Shown: positions 43,949 through 53,271 of the stretch, piece after piece | Layout of the letters: each line of letters begins with the position of its first letter | How positions within the stretch are numbered: the first letter of the stretch is position 1 | Source: CAJQQY01 sp045104975 | GTDB taxonomy: Bacteria > Bacteroidota > Bacteroidia > Chitinophagales > Saprospiraceae | Direction: 5' to 3' | Length of the DNA stretch: 64,000 bases | Assembly (NCBI GenBank): GCA_045104975.1 | Contig: JBGCCY010000009.1 | Location: 1-64,000, forward strand | Translations under genes and position numbers: made by a program | Notes under the pieces: model-generated | The model's input: only the letters and a program-made list of their open reading frames with translations | What the model was told of the DNA's origin: nothing | The model's database searches: none

Positions 43949-44749
43949 ATGGAATTAATTAACTCCTTACAATTTTTCAAAAGAGACTTCATAGTCACGA
44001 TAAAAAATTATCGTGAGGTGCTACCTTTCATCAAAGCTAATCAGTTGTGGAAGGGTTTTTTAGATTACAGTTGGGTAACCAAATTTTTATTATTAATTGG
44101 AGTTTTGGTGAGCCTGAAATTTGCTGGTGTATTTAATGATTTTTTTAGTCAAACTTCGCAGCAAGGCATCTCATTTAATTCTTTAGGATCCTTAGTTGGG
44201 AATACGATAGATGAAGGGTATGACCTTTTTAAGATGAGTGGATTCAAGTATGCGATTTTGATTTTGTCGGAGGTCGTAATCTTCCATTTTGCGAGAAAGA
44301 CCTTGGAAGTATTGACAGGAGAAAAAGCAGATGCCACTTTTAATACATTTCTTAAAGCACAGGTACGAATGTTTAAAGTGGTTTTATTTGCCTATGTCAT
44401 GGAAACACTTTCTACGGTTTTGGTAGGTGTTGGACTTTCTATTTTAAGTCTTGGAGCGATAAAGCCTGTGGTGAATTTTATTATTCAATGTTTCTTTTTA
44501 GGCTTTGTAATTATTGATAATTACAATGAAATTTTTCACATGAGTATCAAGCAGAGTTTTAAATATACTCGACAATATACTGGAGTTTCGATTGGAATAG
44601 GAATCGTGGTTTATGTATTGATGTTACTTCCAGTCCTTGGTGCATTTTTAGCACCACTTTTAGCTGCGGTGACTGCAACTATTACGATGTATGAGTTAGA
44701 CAAAAAAGATGATTCGTTGGAGGAAGTATTTGTGGAGAATGCGTTTTGA
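43949..44749 (+). CDS. Multipass membrane protein of unknown function
   Basis: The 266-aa protein has about five helices (near 42-62, 88-112, 133-160, 164-182 and 215-242), with short charged loops including HFARKTLEVLTGEKAD. The final helices are rich in Leu/Val/Ala. No family motif is recognised; it is broadly like uncharacterised Bacteroidota inner-membrane proteins. It lies 148 bases after the PspA-like gene, same strand, and is followed by a strong terminator, which makes it the likely last gene of the unit. Confidence 0.68.
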   Translation: MELINSLQFFKRDFIVTIKNYREVLPFIKANQLWKGFLDYSWVTKFLLLIGVLVSLKFAGVFNDFFSQTSQQGISFNSLGSLVGNTIDEGYDLFKMSGFKYAILILSEVVIFHFARKTLEVLTGEKADATFNTFLKAQVRMFKVVLFAYVMETLSTVLVGVGLSILSLGAIKPVVNFIIQCFFLGFVIIDNYNEIFHMSIKQSFKYTRQYTGVSIGIGIVVYVLMLLPVLGAFLAPLLAAVTATITMYELDKKDDSLEEVFVENAF

Positions 44750-44787
44750 TCTTTTCCTAATATAATTTTTTTTAAAAAATATAAAAG

Positions 44788-44825
44788 TGCCGTTAATCTT
44801 TAATAGATTAACGGCATTCTTTTTT
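44788..44825 (+). terminator. Rho-independent terminator
   Basis: A perfect 12-bp stem (44788-44799 with 44805-44816), loop TTAAT and a T-rich tail lie 39 bases after the stop codon at 44749. Confidence 0.93.
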
Positions 44826-44841
44826 ACAAAACAAAAACAAG

Positions 44842-45156
44842 ATGAATCACAATTTTGTACACGTCGTTTATTTTTGGTTTAAAAACCCAGATAGTGAAAC
44901 TGACCGAAATCTATTTGAAACTTCTTTGAAAAAATTTATGGATGCATCCCAATTTGCACAAACTAAATTTATAGGGAAGCCTGCTGAAACGCCTAGAGAA
45001 GTAGTTGACAATTCGTTTACTTATTCTTTGATTTGCTCTTTTGATTCCAAAGAAGAACAGGACCAATATCAAACGGAATCACCTCATTTAGTTTTTGTGG
45101 AGGAGTGTAAACACCTTTGGGAAAAGGTGGTAGTTTATGATTCGTTGGGGATTTGA
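44842..45156 (+). CDS. Dabb (stress-responsive A/B barrel) family protein
   Basis: The 104-aa protein opens with FVHVVYFWFKNPD, the usual first strand of the Dabb dimeric alpha-beta barrel. It continues through FIGKPAETPREVVDNSFTYSL, split as FIGKPAETPR and NSFTYSLICSFDS, and the last helix/strand HLVFVEECKHLWEKVVVYD. These small cytoplasmic barrels dimerise; some are isomerases or cyclases, most are uncharacterised. Length and fold pattern are complete. The gene is single, starting 16 bases after the terminator tail. Confidence 0.88.
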   Translation: MNHNFVHVVYFWFKNPDSETDRNLFETSLKKFMDASQFAQTKFIGKPAETPREVVDNSFTYSLICSFDSKEEQDQYQTESPHLVFVEECKHLWEKVVVYDSLGI

Positions 45157-45365
45157 TTTTCTGACTCTTGTTTTATATTCCCAAATGTCAGTTTTTAGTT
45201 ATGGAAATAAATTACTTGCTTACTGTATTTGGTTAAAGCCAAATCTACGTTACGATCTGCTCCTTGTTGTTTAAGTTTAAAATGTTCAGCTTATTACCCA
45301 TCATCATAAATGTTTGGATTATAAATTCCTCTTACTGATTTCTCCTACGTTTGATTCAAGGCTGT

Positions 45366-45399
45366 AAAAAAAAGCTGTTGACCTTTTGGGTCAACAGCT
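45366..45399 (-). terminator. Rho-independent terminator
   Basis: An 11-bp perfect stem (45373-45383 with 45389-45399) is followed on the minus strand by a run of eight T. It lies 31 bases past the 3' end of the 45430-50094 gene. Confidence 0.9.
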
Positions 45400-45429
45400 A
45401 GAAACATGTGTTAGTTAATAAAATATAAT

Positions 45430-48400
45430 TTAAAACTTCACAAATCGTTTGGTGATATTTTCATCATTCGCTTTTAAGTTTAAGAAGTAAACTCCAGCGT
45501 TAAACGAACTAATATTTAATTCCAATCCATTTGCAGAAATTTCTTCTACGTCAAATTTACGATTCAAAATAACTTGACCTTGCAAGTTTAAAATTTGCAA
45601 TTGAGCAGTTGTACTTTGAGTGAAATTTCTATCAATAGTTACATTGATAAAATCAGTTGCTGGATTAGGAGCAATTGATAAATCAAGCCTATTAGTATTA
45701 GTTTTATTTGCAGCGAAAGTATTTCCTCCAGGGTTAGTGAAACTAGCAGAACGTGTTACTTCAATAAAATTACTCGACAAACTAAAACAGTCATCCGTCA
45801 AGATAGCAGTAGCTGCATTATCACCAGCACTTGCTAAAATATTTCCAGTATAGGACAATCCCCAAACTCTACAAACACCAACTCCTGCACCTTCAAAATT
45901 TTGAGAATTCCCAGGAGGTACTCCGAGAATATTATTTTGATCGTCGGTAATTACGTAAGTGAATTTTGAATTTGAAGTTCCTAGACTTTCAAATTCAATA
46001 ATATCATCAATTCCATCTCCCGCAATAATCGCAACTTCAGTTTCTCCATTTGTAGTTTGTACTGTTCCACCGTCAGGAGTGTCTCTGTAAACAGTAATAG
46101 GATTAGATAAATTATAGCAACCTGTCAAATCTGTAAAAGCATTGTTACCCATTACTGCACCACCAAAATCATTTCCATGACTAACATGCCAGATGATACA
46201 AGTTCCTTCACCAGCACCTTCCAAATCAAATGGTGGGCCAGGAGGTACTCCAAGAATATTCCCATCAGTATCTGTAATGACCCAAGCAGATGATCCAGTA
46301 TTATTATTTAATTCAACATCAAATGCATCACTAATTCCATCTCCAGGACAAGTATAAACTGAAGTTTCAGCAAAGTGGTATGCGACCAATCCGAAAGGAT
46401 TCAATTCTAAAGTTAATTCACCCACTAAAGTTGGAATAGGAGAAAGGTCATAAATACTTAATTTATCAGAAGAGCCTCCGCTATGAGTGAGGTATAATTT
46501 GGAATCATCACTACCTACGGAATAATTATGAGGAGCTGCATAAGGAGCATCTACTGGCGAACCTACTAGAGTATTGGTTGCCAAATCTAGCGTATAAGTT
46601 GCATCTACACCACCATCTGAAATATTACTAATGTAAAGGTAAGTACCTTCTGAATTCATACCTAAACCATGAGCATTTGGTACAGCAATTTCTGCAACTG
46701 AACTAAGATCCGCTCGATTTAAAATTTGTAAAGAACCAGAAGCTTGACTTGCTACATATAAAAGATCATTACTAGAGGTTAGGGAAACATGAGGATCTCC
46801 TCCAACTTCCGCCCGTTGGATTTCACTAAAGGAAGAAGCATCATATTTTACCACATAGTTAATTGGTTCATTACCATTTATCATGGTTACAAATGCTGAA
46901 CTATTATCAGGAGATACGATTACATCATGTGGTTTGAAACCAGCGTTAGCTATATCGGAAGGAATATCGAAAGTGATAATTGTTTCCATATTATTTGGAT
47001 TAATTACAGAAACAGTTTTATCTAATTCATTATTTACCCATAACTGATTTCCATTAGGACTCAACCACATATGGAAAACTCCAGCTCCCGCAGTTGCAAT
47101 TCCTTTTACAGAAAAATCTTTTCCATCAAAGGCAACTACTTTTCCATTATAATCACCAACTAGAACCGTATTGTTTTTAGAATTATGGACGACATACATT
47201 GGTTGTCCATCATCAGGCATTTCATAATTTTCTAATAAGATTCCTGCATCACCATCTATCACACTAATTGTTCCTGATGCTCGATTTGCTACTACAACTC
47301 TGTTATAAATTAGTGCATCAGTAGGAGCGATATTTCCACTATTCACCGTACAATCCATCATACTACAATCTTCTCGAATAACAGAGATATAATTATCAGA
47401 TAAATCATAACAATCTGTTGACAATGATTTATTCAAAATATTATCTCCTACAAAAAGAGTCACGTCACCTGTATACGACAATCCCCAAACTCTACAAATT
47501 CCAGCAGGCGCCCCATCAAAATCTTGACTGTCTCCAGGCGGTAACCCTAAAACATTATTATCGCTATCTGTAATGATGTATCGGTAATCAGCAGATGAAT
47601 TACTAGCATGGGTAAACATGATGATATCTGAATCTCCATCTTGAGTACAAGTATTTATTGCCGTTGCACCTGAAGGCATCGCAACTGTTCCTCCATCTAC
47701 ATCAGTTCGAGTTACTTCGATAAAGTTAGAAGATAATTCAGCACAGCCTTCTGATAGAGAAGAAGTAGCTGCATTATTTCCAACAGTAGCAATCAAGTTT
47801 CCAGAATACGACAATCCCCAAATTCTACAAACTCCCGCAGGTACTCCTTCGAAGTCAAAATCAGGTAATGGATGAATTCCTAAAATATTATTGTCCGCAT
47901 CAGTAATTAAATAAGTGTAAGCACTATTGGATGAAGTCGTATGAGTGTAAGAAATTACATCAGCATTTCCATCAGTTGTACAAACGGTTACTTCATTATT
48001 TCCAGAATTATTATTGACCGTTCCTCCATCAGGTGTATCTCGAATCACTCTTACTGGATCAGAAAAATCCCAACAGTCACTTGAAAATTGTGTTCCGAAA
48101 ATATTGTCACCTGCACTAGCTACAATATTTCCAGTATAAGAAACTCCCCAAGCCAAACATACTCCAACACCTGCACCTTCGAAGTTTTGAGAATTTCCAG
48201 TAGGTAATCCTAGGATATTGTAATTCTCATCGGTGATTACTAATTGATAATTTTGGTTAAAACCATCAGCTGTGAAATCGATCACATCATCATTTCCATC
48301 TCCTGGACAAGTGTAAACAGTCATTGCGCCATTGGCATCTAAAGTACCTGCATCTGGTTGCTCTCGAACAACGGTAATAAAATTAGAAGACAACTCAAAA

Positions 48401-50094
48401 CACCCATCAGTCAAAGTGGCCGTAGCAGCATTGTCTCCTCCACTAGCTGTAATATTTCCTGTATATGATAATCCCCAAACTCTACAAGTCGCAACTCCCG
48501 CTCCTTCAAAATTTTGAAAATTGCCAGCAGGTAATCCTAAAATATTATTGTCCTCATCTGTAATCACGTAAGCATAATTTGAGTTAGAACCAGATATATG
48601 AGCAAACTCAATGATATCATTTATTCCATTTCCAGGGCAAGTGTAAACTGTTGTTGCACCATCAGTTGTATTGACTGTTCCTCCATCAGGCATGTCCCTA
48701 ACAACTGTTACGAAATTGGTAGACAGGGCAAAACAACCATCAGAAAGTGCTGAAGTCAAGGCATTATCTCCAACCATTACTGAAATATTTCCAGTATAAG
48801 AAAGTCCCCAAACTAGACATGTCCCAGAACCTGCACCTTCAAAATTTTGAGAATTCCCAGGAGGCAATCCTAAAATATTTCCATCAGTATCAGTAATTAC
48901 ATAAATGAAATTTCCAGTCGTAGAAGAATGCATAAAAGATAAAACATCATCAACTCCATCACCTGGGCAAGTATAAACCATTGTTTCTGAATCAGTTGTA
49001 TAAACTGTTCCACCTTCTACACCAGTTCTAACTACTTCGATAAAATTTTCGGAGAGATCAAAGCAGTCATCAGAAAGAGTTTTGTTAAAAATGTTATCTC
49101 CTCCAAAAACAGTCAAACTTCCAGTATATGAAATTCCCCAAACTCGACAAATTCCTTGGCCTGCACCATTAAAATCTTGAGAATTTCCAGGAGGAACACC
49201 CAGTACATTATTATTGTCATCAGTAATGATGTATCCATAGGTTGCTCCAGAATTTGTAGTGTGGGTAAAATTAACCACATCTGCTAAATCATCTCCAGCA
49301 CAAATGGTCAAATTAGTTGCTCCATTTGCATCTGCCACATTTCCACCATCTACATCAATTCGAGTTACTTCAATAAAATTATCTGAAAGATCAAAACAAC
49401 CATCAGATAAATCTGAAGTGGCTGCATTATTTCCCATCACGAGAGATAAATTTCCAGAAAAAGACAACCCCCAAATTCGGCAAGTCCCTGCTGGAACGCC
49501 ATTGAAATCAAAACTGTTTTCATTGGTCATCCCTAAAATGTTATTATTCGCATCTGTAATTACATAAGTGTAAGCGCTGTTCGATGAAGTATTTCTATTA
49601 AAATTAACTACATCAGAATATTCATCTGTCGTACAAACTGAGATAGAATTACTCCCTGCATTGTTGTTGATCGTTCCTCCATCAGGCATATCTCTAATGA
49701 TATTTACCCGATTGTCAGAAATTTGAAAACAACCATTTGAAATAGGTGTGTTCCATAAAAAATCTCCAACTTGTGCAGTCAAATCTCCAGTATAACTAAA
49801 TCCCCAAATGTAGCAAGTTCCCGTTCCCGCACCTTCAAAATTAAAAGTAGCAGTAGGATTGACTCCAAGGATATTATTACTTTGATCGGTCGCCACATAA
49901 ACGTAATCAGTTGTTCCATTTCCAGAATTTTCAAAGTCGATTAAGTCGTCATTCCCATCACCTGGGCAAGTGTAAGCCATCGTTGTTCCCATGGAAGTTT
50001 GGATGGTAGTCGATTCACATTGTGCATGTAGATTATTTCCGATGCCGAAAAAACATAGCAAAGAAAATAGAGATAAGAGTCTTACTTTTTTCAT
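45430..50094 (-). CDS. 1554-aa T9SS-secreted repeat protein with inserted beta-propeller
   Basis: After the signal peptide (ending LHAQ) eight repeats of about 105-115 aa run to about residue 910, each with TCPGDGxDDxIxF, YVITDxxNNILGxPP, FEGAGxGxCRVWGLSYTGN, GDNAxTxxLSDGCFxLS and a closing DGGTV. Residues about 920-1230 are a YncE-like propeller (VVVANRASGTISVIDGD, LWVNNELDKTVSVINPN, LYVASQASGSLQILNRAD). Two more repeats follow, then a T9SS type A sorting domain (LSIAPNPATDFINVTI to the end, KRFVKF). It is exported by T9SS to the cell surface or medium, perhaps as an adhesin. Confidence 0.88.
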   Translation of the reverse strand: MKKVRLLSLFSLLCFFGIGNNLHAQCESTTIQTSMGTTMAYTCPGDGNDDLIDFENSGNGTTDYVYVATDQSNNILGVNPTATFNFEGAGTGTCYIWGFSYTGDLTAQVGDFLWNTPISNGCFQISDNRVNIIRDMPDGGTINNNAGSNSISVCTTDEYSDVVNFNRNTSSNSAYTYVITDANNNILGMTNENSFDFNGVPAGTCRIWGLSFSGNLSLVMGNNAATSDLSDGCFDLSDNFIEVTRIDVDGGNVADANGATNLTICAGDDLADVVNFTHTTNSGATYGYIITDDNNNVLGVPPGNSQDFNGAGQGICRVWGISYTGSLTVFGGDNIFNKTLSDDCFDLSENFIEVVRTGVEGGTVYTTDSETMVYTCPGDGVDDVLSFMHSSTTGNFIYVITDTDGNILGLPPGNSQNFEGAGSGTCLVWGLSYTGNISVMVGDNALTSALSDGCFALSTNFVTVVRDMPDGGTVNTTDGATTVYTCPGNGINDIIEFAHISGSNSNYAYVITDEDNNILGLPAGNFQNFEGAGVATCRVWGLSYTGNITASGGDNAATATLTDGCFELSSNFITVVREQPDAGTLDANGAMTVYTCPGDGNDDVIDFTADGFNQNYQLVITDENYNILGLPTGNSQNFEGAGVGVCLAWGVSYTGNIVASAGDNIFGTQFSSDCWDFSDPVRVIRDTPDGGTVNNNSGNNEVTVCTTDGNADVISYTHTTSSNSAYTYLITDADNNILGIHPLPDFDFEGVPAGVCRIWGLSYSGNLIATVGNNAATSSLSEGCAELSSNFIEVTRTDVDGGTVAMPSGATAINTCTQDGDSDIIMFTHASNSSADYRYIITDSDNNVLGLPPGDSQDFDGAPAGICRVWGLSYTGDVTLFVGDNILNKSLSTDCYDLSDNYISVIREDCSMMDCTVNSGNIAPTDALIYNRVVVANRASGTISVIDGDAGILLENYEMPDDGQPMYVVHNSKNNTVLVGDYNGKVVAFDGKDFSVKGIATAGAGVFHMWLSPNGNQLWVNNELDKTVSVINPNNMETIITFDIPSDIANAGFKPHDVIVSPDNSSAFVTMINGNEPINYVVKYDASSFSEIQRAEVGGDPHVSLTSSNDLLYVASQASGSLQILNRADLSSVAEIAVPNAHGLGMNSEGTYLYISNISDGGVDATYTLDLATNTLVGSPVDAPYAAPHNYSVGSDDSKLYLTHSGGSSDKLSIYDLSPIPTLVGELTLELNPFGLVAYHFAETSVYTCPGDGISDAFDVELNNNTGSSAWVITDTDGNILGVPPGPPFDLEGAGEGTCIIWHVSHGNDFGGAVMGNNAFTDLTGCYNLSNPITVYRDTPDGGTVQTTNGETEVAIIAGDGIDDIIEFESLGTSNSKFTYVITDDQNNILGVPPGNSQNFEGAGVGVCRVWGLSYTGNILASAGDNAATAILTDDCFSLSSNFIEVTRSASFTNPGGNTFAANKTNTNRLDLSIAPNPATDFINVTIDRNFTQSTTAQLQILNLQGQVILNRKFDVEEISANGLELNISSFNAGVYFLNLKANDENITKRFVKF

Positions 50095-50320
50095 ATTGTT
50101 TGAATTTGATGAAATAAATTATTTTGAATTTCGATCCAAGATTAGGACTAGGAGGTGGGTTCAAATGTCTTTTTCTAGACATGTGTAAATTAATAGATTT
50201 GATAAGTGAAATTTATATTTTTAAATATGTTTATCGTAAATTGTTGATTGTCAGTAGTTTGAGAAGTGTTTTTTTAGGTTTTAAAAAATGCGGTGCAATC
50301 AAAGTTTTAAGTTTTTGTGA

Positions 50321-50328
50321 TAACTTTG
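50321..50328 (+). promoter_or_regulatory. -7 box TAACTTTG
   Basis: TAACTTTG matches TAnnTTTG, 30 bases before the aldo/keto reductase ATG at 50359. Confidence 0.5.
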
Positions 50329-50358
50329 TGATTATTTGAAAGCATAATAAAACCAGTT

Positions 50359-51300
50359 ATGGAAAAATCATGGAATGAAATTTCAAGAAGGGAAGCCACT
50401 AAATGGATTTCCCTTGGTGCCTCTTCTTTGTTGGTCGCTCCATTTTTTAATGCTCAAAAAAATAAAACACTTGCGCTAATGAACACACGTAAAGTTATTT
50501 CGAGTGGGAAAATGCTCCCTGTGATCGGTTTAGGGACTTGGCAGAGTTTTGATGTAGGTGAAAACCCTACGGAAAGAAATCCATTGAAAGAAGTTTTAAA
50601 AATATTAATAGAGCATGGTGGATCGGTCATAGATTCTTCTCCGATGTATGGCAATTCTGAAAAAGTGGTAGGTGAATTAACCGCTGAGTTAGAAATAAAA
50701 AATAAGATTTTTGAAGCGACTAAGGTTTGGACAAGAGGACAAGCAGAAGGCATCGATCAAATGCATACTTCCATGAATTTGATGGGAGCCAATCCGATGG
50801 ATTTAATGCAGATCCATAATTTAGTTGATTGGAAAACTCATTTGAATACTTTACAAAAATGGAAAGAGGAAGGAAAAGTTCGCAACATCGGTATCACTCA
50901 TTATCACCAAGGTGGTTATGCTGAAATGGAAAAAATTATGAAAACAGAGAAAATTGATTTTATCCAAATCAATTACAACCTCGCAGTTCGAGATGCAGCA
51001 AAACGGATTTTACCATTAGCAAAGGACAAAGGAATTGCTGTTATGATTAATCGCCCATACGAAGGCGGTTTGTTATTTGAAAAAATGAAAGGAAAAGAAA
51101 TTCCAACTTGGGCGAAAGAATTCGAAGCAGAAAGTTGGGGGCAAATTTTCCTAAAATTTATTTTGGCTCACCCTGCTGTCCATTGCGTTATTCCTGGAAC
51201 TTCAAAAGCTAAACATATGAACGATAATGTTCAAGCTGGTTTTGGAAAATATCCCAATCAAGAATTACAAAAGAGATTGGTTGGTTTGATTGAAAAATAG
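50359..51300 (+). CDS. Aldo/keto reductase with Tat-like signal
   Basis: The N-terminus SRREATKWISLGASSLLVAP looks like a twin-arginine signal, so the enzyme may be exported folded with its NADP(H). The catalytic tetrad is present: Asp in VIDSSPMYG (about 93), Tyr in the same motif (about 98), Lys in EATKVW (about 121) and His in QIHNL (about 152). NADP-binding text FIQINYNLAVRDA and CVIPGTSKAKH closes the TIM barrel. Substrate unknown. It is a single gene with a -7 box upstream and a terminator 13 bases downstream. Confidence 0.9.
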   Translation: MEKSWNEISRREATKWISLGASSLLVAPFFNAQKNKTLALMNTRKVISSGKMLPVIGLGTWQSFDVGENPTERNPLKEVLKILIEHGGSVIDSSPMYGNSEKVVGELTAELEIKNKIFEATKVWTRGQAEGIDQMHTSMNLMGANPMDLMQIHNLVDWKTHLNTLQKWKEEGKVRNIGITHYHQGGYAEMEKIMKTEKIDFIQINYNLAVRDAAKRILPLAKDKGIAVMINRPYEGGLLFEKMKGKEIPTWAKEFEAESWGQIFLKFILAHPAVHCVIPGTSKAKHMNDNVQAGFGKYPNQELQKRLVGLIEK

Positions 51301-51313
51301 GATCTAATCAATG

Positions 51314-51350
51314 AAAAAAGATCAGAAGAATTTTTCTACTGATCTTTTTT
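51314..51350 (+). terminator. Rho-independent terminator
   Basis: The 12-bp stem AAAAAAGATCAG (51314-51325) pairs with CTGATCTTTTTT (51339-51350), ending in T. Confidence 0.88.
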
Positions 51351-51385
51351 GAATTTTTTTCTCTATCGTATACTTTTTCTGTGAT

Positions 51386-51495
51386 GCACTTTCAGCGCTG
51401 AAATGCTTAATTACAATCACCTTGGGCGTTGCCAAGGCTAGTATATTTAAGCCTTTTAGGCTTTTTTCTATTGATAAAGAAAACGCTGAAAGTGC
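51386..51495. repeat. 110-bp element, 12-bp ends GCACTTTCAGCG / CGCTGAAAGTGC
   Basis: Perfect 12-bp inverted ends (51386-51397 and 51484-51495) enclose two small hairpins: CCTTGG/CCAAGG (about 51420-51438) and AAGCC/GGCTT (about 51449-51463). It is noncoding and sits between convergent genes. It looks like a REP-type or structured intergenic element. Confidence 0.8.
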
Positions 51496-51536
51496 GAAAT
51501 AAAAAGTGTTAGGGAGAGCATTTTTTTTTCAAAAAA

Positions 51537-52457
51537 TTATTTCGAAGTAAATAAATCCAACGTTTTTCCTTCGTCCTCAGCTTTAACTGTCACTAATAAT
51601 TTTCGAGTACCTAAGGTGTTAACTTTAAAAATTTTAGTTCCAACAGGATAATTTTCTGCTCTAGTTTGTTTTGGATTAAAAGGCATTCCATAACTGAAGT
51701 TTTTATTTTCTGGCCCTTTGACGAAAGTATGGATTCTTAAAAATTTATTATTTCTCAAATTCACTTTAATGTATTTTACTGGTTCTGCATTCTTTTTTTG
51801 AAAATTGCTTTCTTCCATTGAAACCAGTTTACCTTTCTTACCTAAATCTAGATTTTGCGTTTTAGGTTTTTCCAAATAAACGATTTTTCCATTTTCTGAA
51901 ATTTTCCCTTCCAATAATTCTGTCGCATTGACGGTGGCTTCTCCATGACTCCAAATTTCAGCGATCACTTTATTCGCTTTTAATTTTGAGGCATCTAGGC
52001 TTCCGGTTTCGATGACAAAACTAAGTTCATTGACTTTTCCAATCAACTCAACTTTTCCTACCGAGTTAATCAATTTTAATTTTTCTTCTTCAAGATTAAA
52101 AATTGTAGCATCTCCATAGCCTCCAATCTCAAGTGAGGATAAACCTTTTGTACCAATTTTTACTCTAACCATTTTGGTAGGTTGAATCCATTCATCTTGA
52201 AGAATAGATAGTTTGTTGTTGCTATTTTTCAAAACAATTTCAGGTAAAATATTATCGTCCGAAGTCATAGTCAAGGAGTAATCTGCATTAGCATCTACTT
52301 CTAAAATGACAGGGAAATTGATATGGATTTGTTCAAAAGGGATAACTTTGATTTCTTGAGTAATAATATTTCCATTGCCTTTAATCTGAGCTGAAGCAAA
52401 TTGGAATTGGAAAATAAAAGAGATAAAGATTAGTGATTTGATGATTGAATTTTTCAT
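51537..52457 (-). CDS. DUF2807 (head-GIN) exported protein
   Basis: The signal peptide ends SASAQ-like (FQFASAQ). The head-GIN features are FEQIHINFPVILEVDANADYS, split as PFEQIHINFPVILEVD, then strand ladder text LSSLEIGGYGDATIFNL and IWSHGEATVNATELLEG, with fewer exact turns than the paralogue at 36524. The C-terminal about 90 residues (KYIKVNLRNNKFLRIHTFVKG onward) add a small beta domain. Periplasmic or surface; ligand unknown. It lies 52 bases downstream of the 52510-53046 gene, likely the same transcript. Confidence 0.8.
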   Translation of the reverse strand: MKNSIIKSLIFISFIFQFQFASAQIKGNGNIITQEIKVIPFEQIHINFPVILEVDANADYSLTMTSDDNILPEIVLKNSNNKLSILQDEWIQPTKMVRVKIGTKGLSSLEIGGYGDATIFNLEEEKLKLINSVGKVELIGKVNELSFVIETGSLDASKLKANKVIAEIWSHGEATVNATELLEGKISENGKIVYLEKPKTQNLDLGKKGKLVSMEESNFQKKNAEPVKYIKVNLRNNKFLRIHTFVKGPENKNFSYGMPFNPKQTRAENYPVGTKIFKVNTLGTRKLLVTVKAEDEGKTLDLFTSK

Positions 52458-52509
52458 GATAATTATTTTTTAGAAAATATGATTTAATTAAAAATTAGTT
52501 AAAGAGGTT

Positions 52510-53046
52510 TTATTTTTTAGAAAAAGAAAAATTATTCCGATTGAAAAAATCATTAGTTCCTTCATAGCGAACATCTTTTTTCCAAGAAAGAGATTTGCCT
52601 TTTTCAAGTAGCCAAGTAATCTTCATTTCAGCTGAACGGTCATTATCTTTTCCTTTTTTTGAAGCGATAATTTTGATGGTTTTTTCAGTATTTTCAGTCG
52701 AGATAATTTTCCATTTTTCTTTATCAATCATAAAATATTTTCCATTTTTGGATAGATAAAATTTTGCCTTACTGGTCATTTTTTTTCCATTTTTATCCAT
52801 CTCATCAAACTCGATAATTGAGTTGATTTTTCCTTTGGCAAAATCTGTTTTTAGCGAACATGGAATTGTAACTATACCTTTGTCATCACCATAGTTAAGA
52901 TATTGCAATTGACCAATCCATAGTTGATTGATTGCGGTGAAATCGGAGTTTTGAATAGCGGTATTTTGGGAATAAATGGGGGTGATTAATAAGCTATTCA
53001 ATAGGAATAAAAAACTAAGCATGACGAATTTTGATGTCTTTTTCAT
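52510..53046 (-). CDS. Exported protein of unknown function
   Basis: The 178-aa product has a signal peptide ending PIYSQ and a strand-rich Lys-rich body (ITWLLEKGKSLSWKKDVRYEG). Its text GIVTIPCSLKTDFAKGKINS and YFMIDKEKWKII suggests a small lipocalin-like or beta-sandwich fold, but no family is recognised. It sits upstream of the DUF2807 gene in the same direction with 52 bases between, and downstream of the AraC-type regulator, so these three genes may form one envelope-related unit. Confidence 0.65.
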   Translation of the reverse strand: MKKTSKFVMLSFLFLLNSLLITPIYSQNTAIQNSDFTAINQLWIGQLQYLNYGDDKGIVTIPCSLKTDFAKGKINSIIEFDEMDKNGKKMTSKAKFYLSKNGKYFMIDKEKWKIISTENTEKTIKIIASKKGKDNDRSAEMKITWLLEKGKSLSWKKDVRYEGTNDFFNRNNFSFSKK

Positions 53047-53271
53047 TTTATTAAAATTTGATTTGTGAATTAATGATGACTCAAAGATGCCCTGAAACCC
53101 TAATGAAATCGCCCTAAAATAATATGAGACGACTCAAAATGATGATTTGAGACTTCAAAATTGCCGATAATTGATTTTTATAAAAGGTTCTTTTCTCTGG
53201 AGAGGGAAAATCAAAAAAATTTAAACATGCTCTAAACGATTAAAATGAAAGAAGAAAAAAGAGGAGAATAA

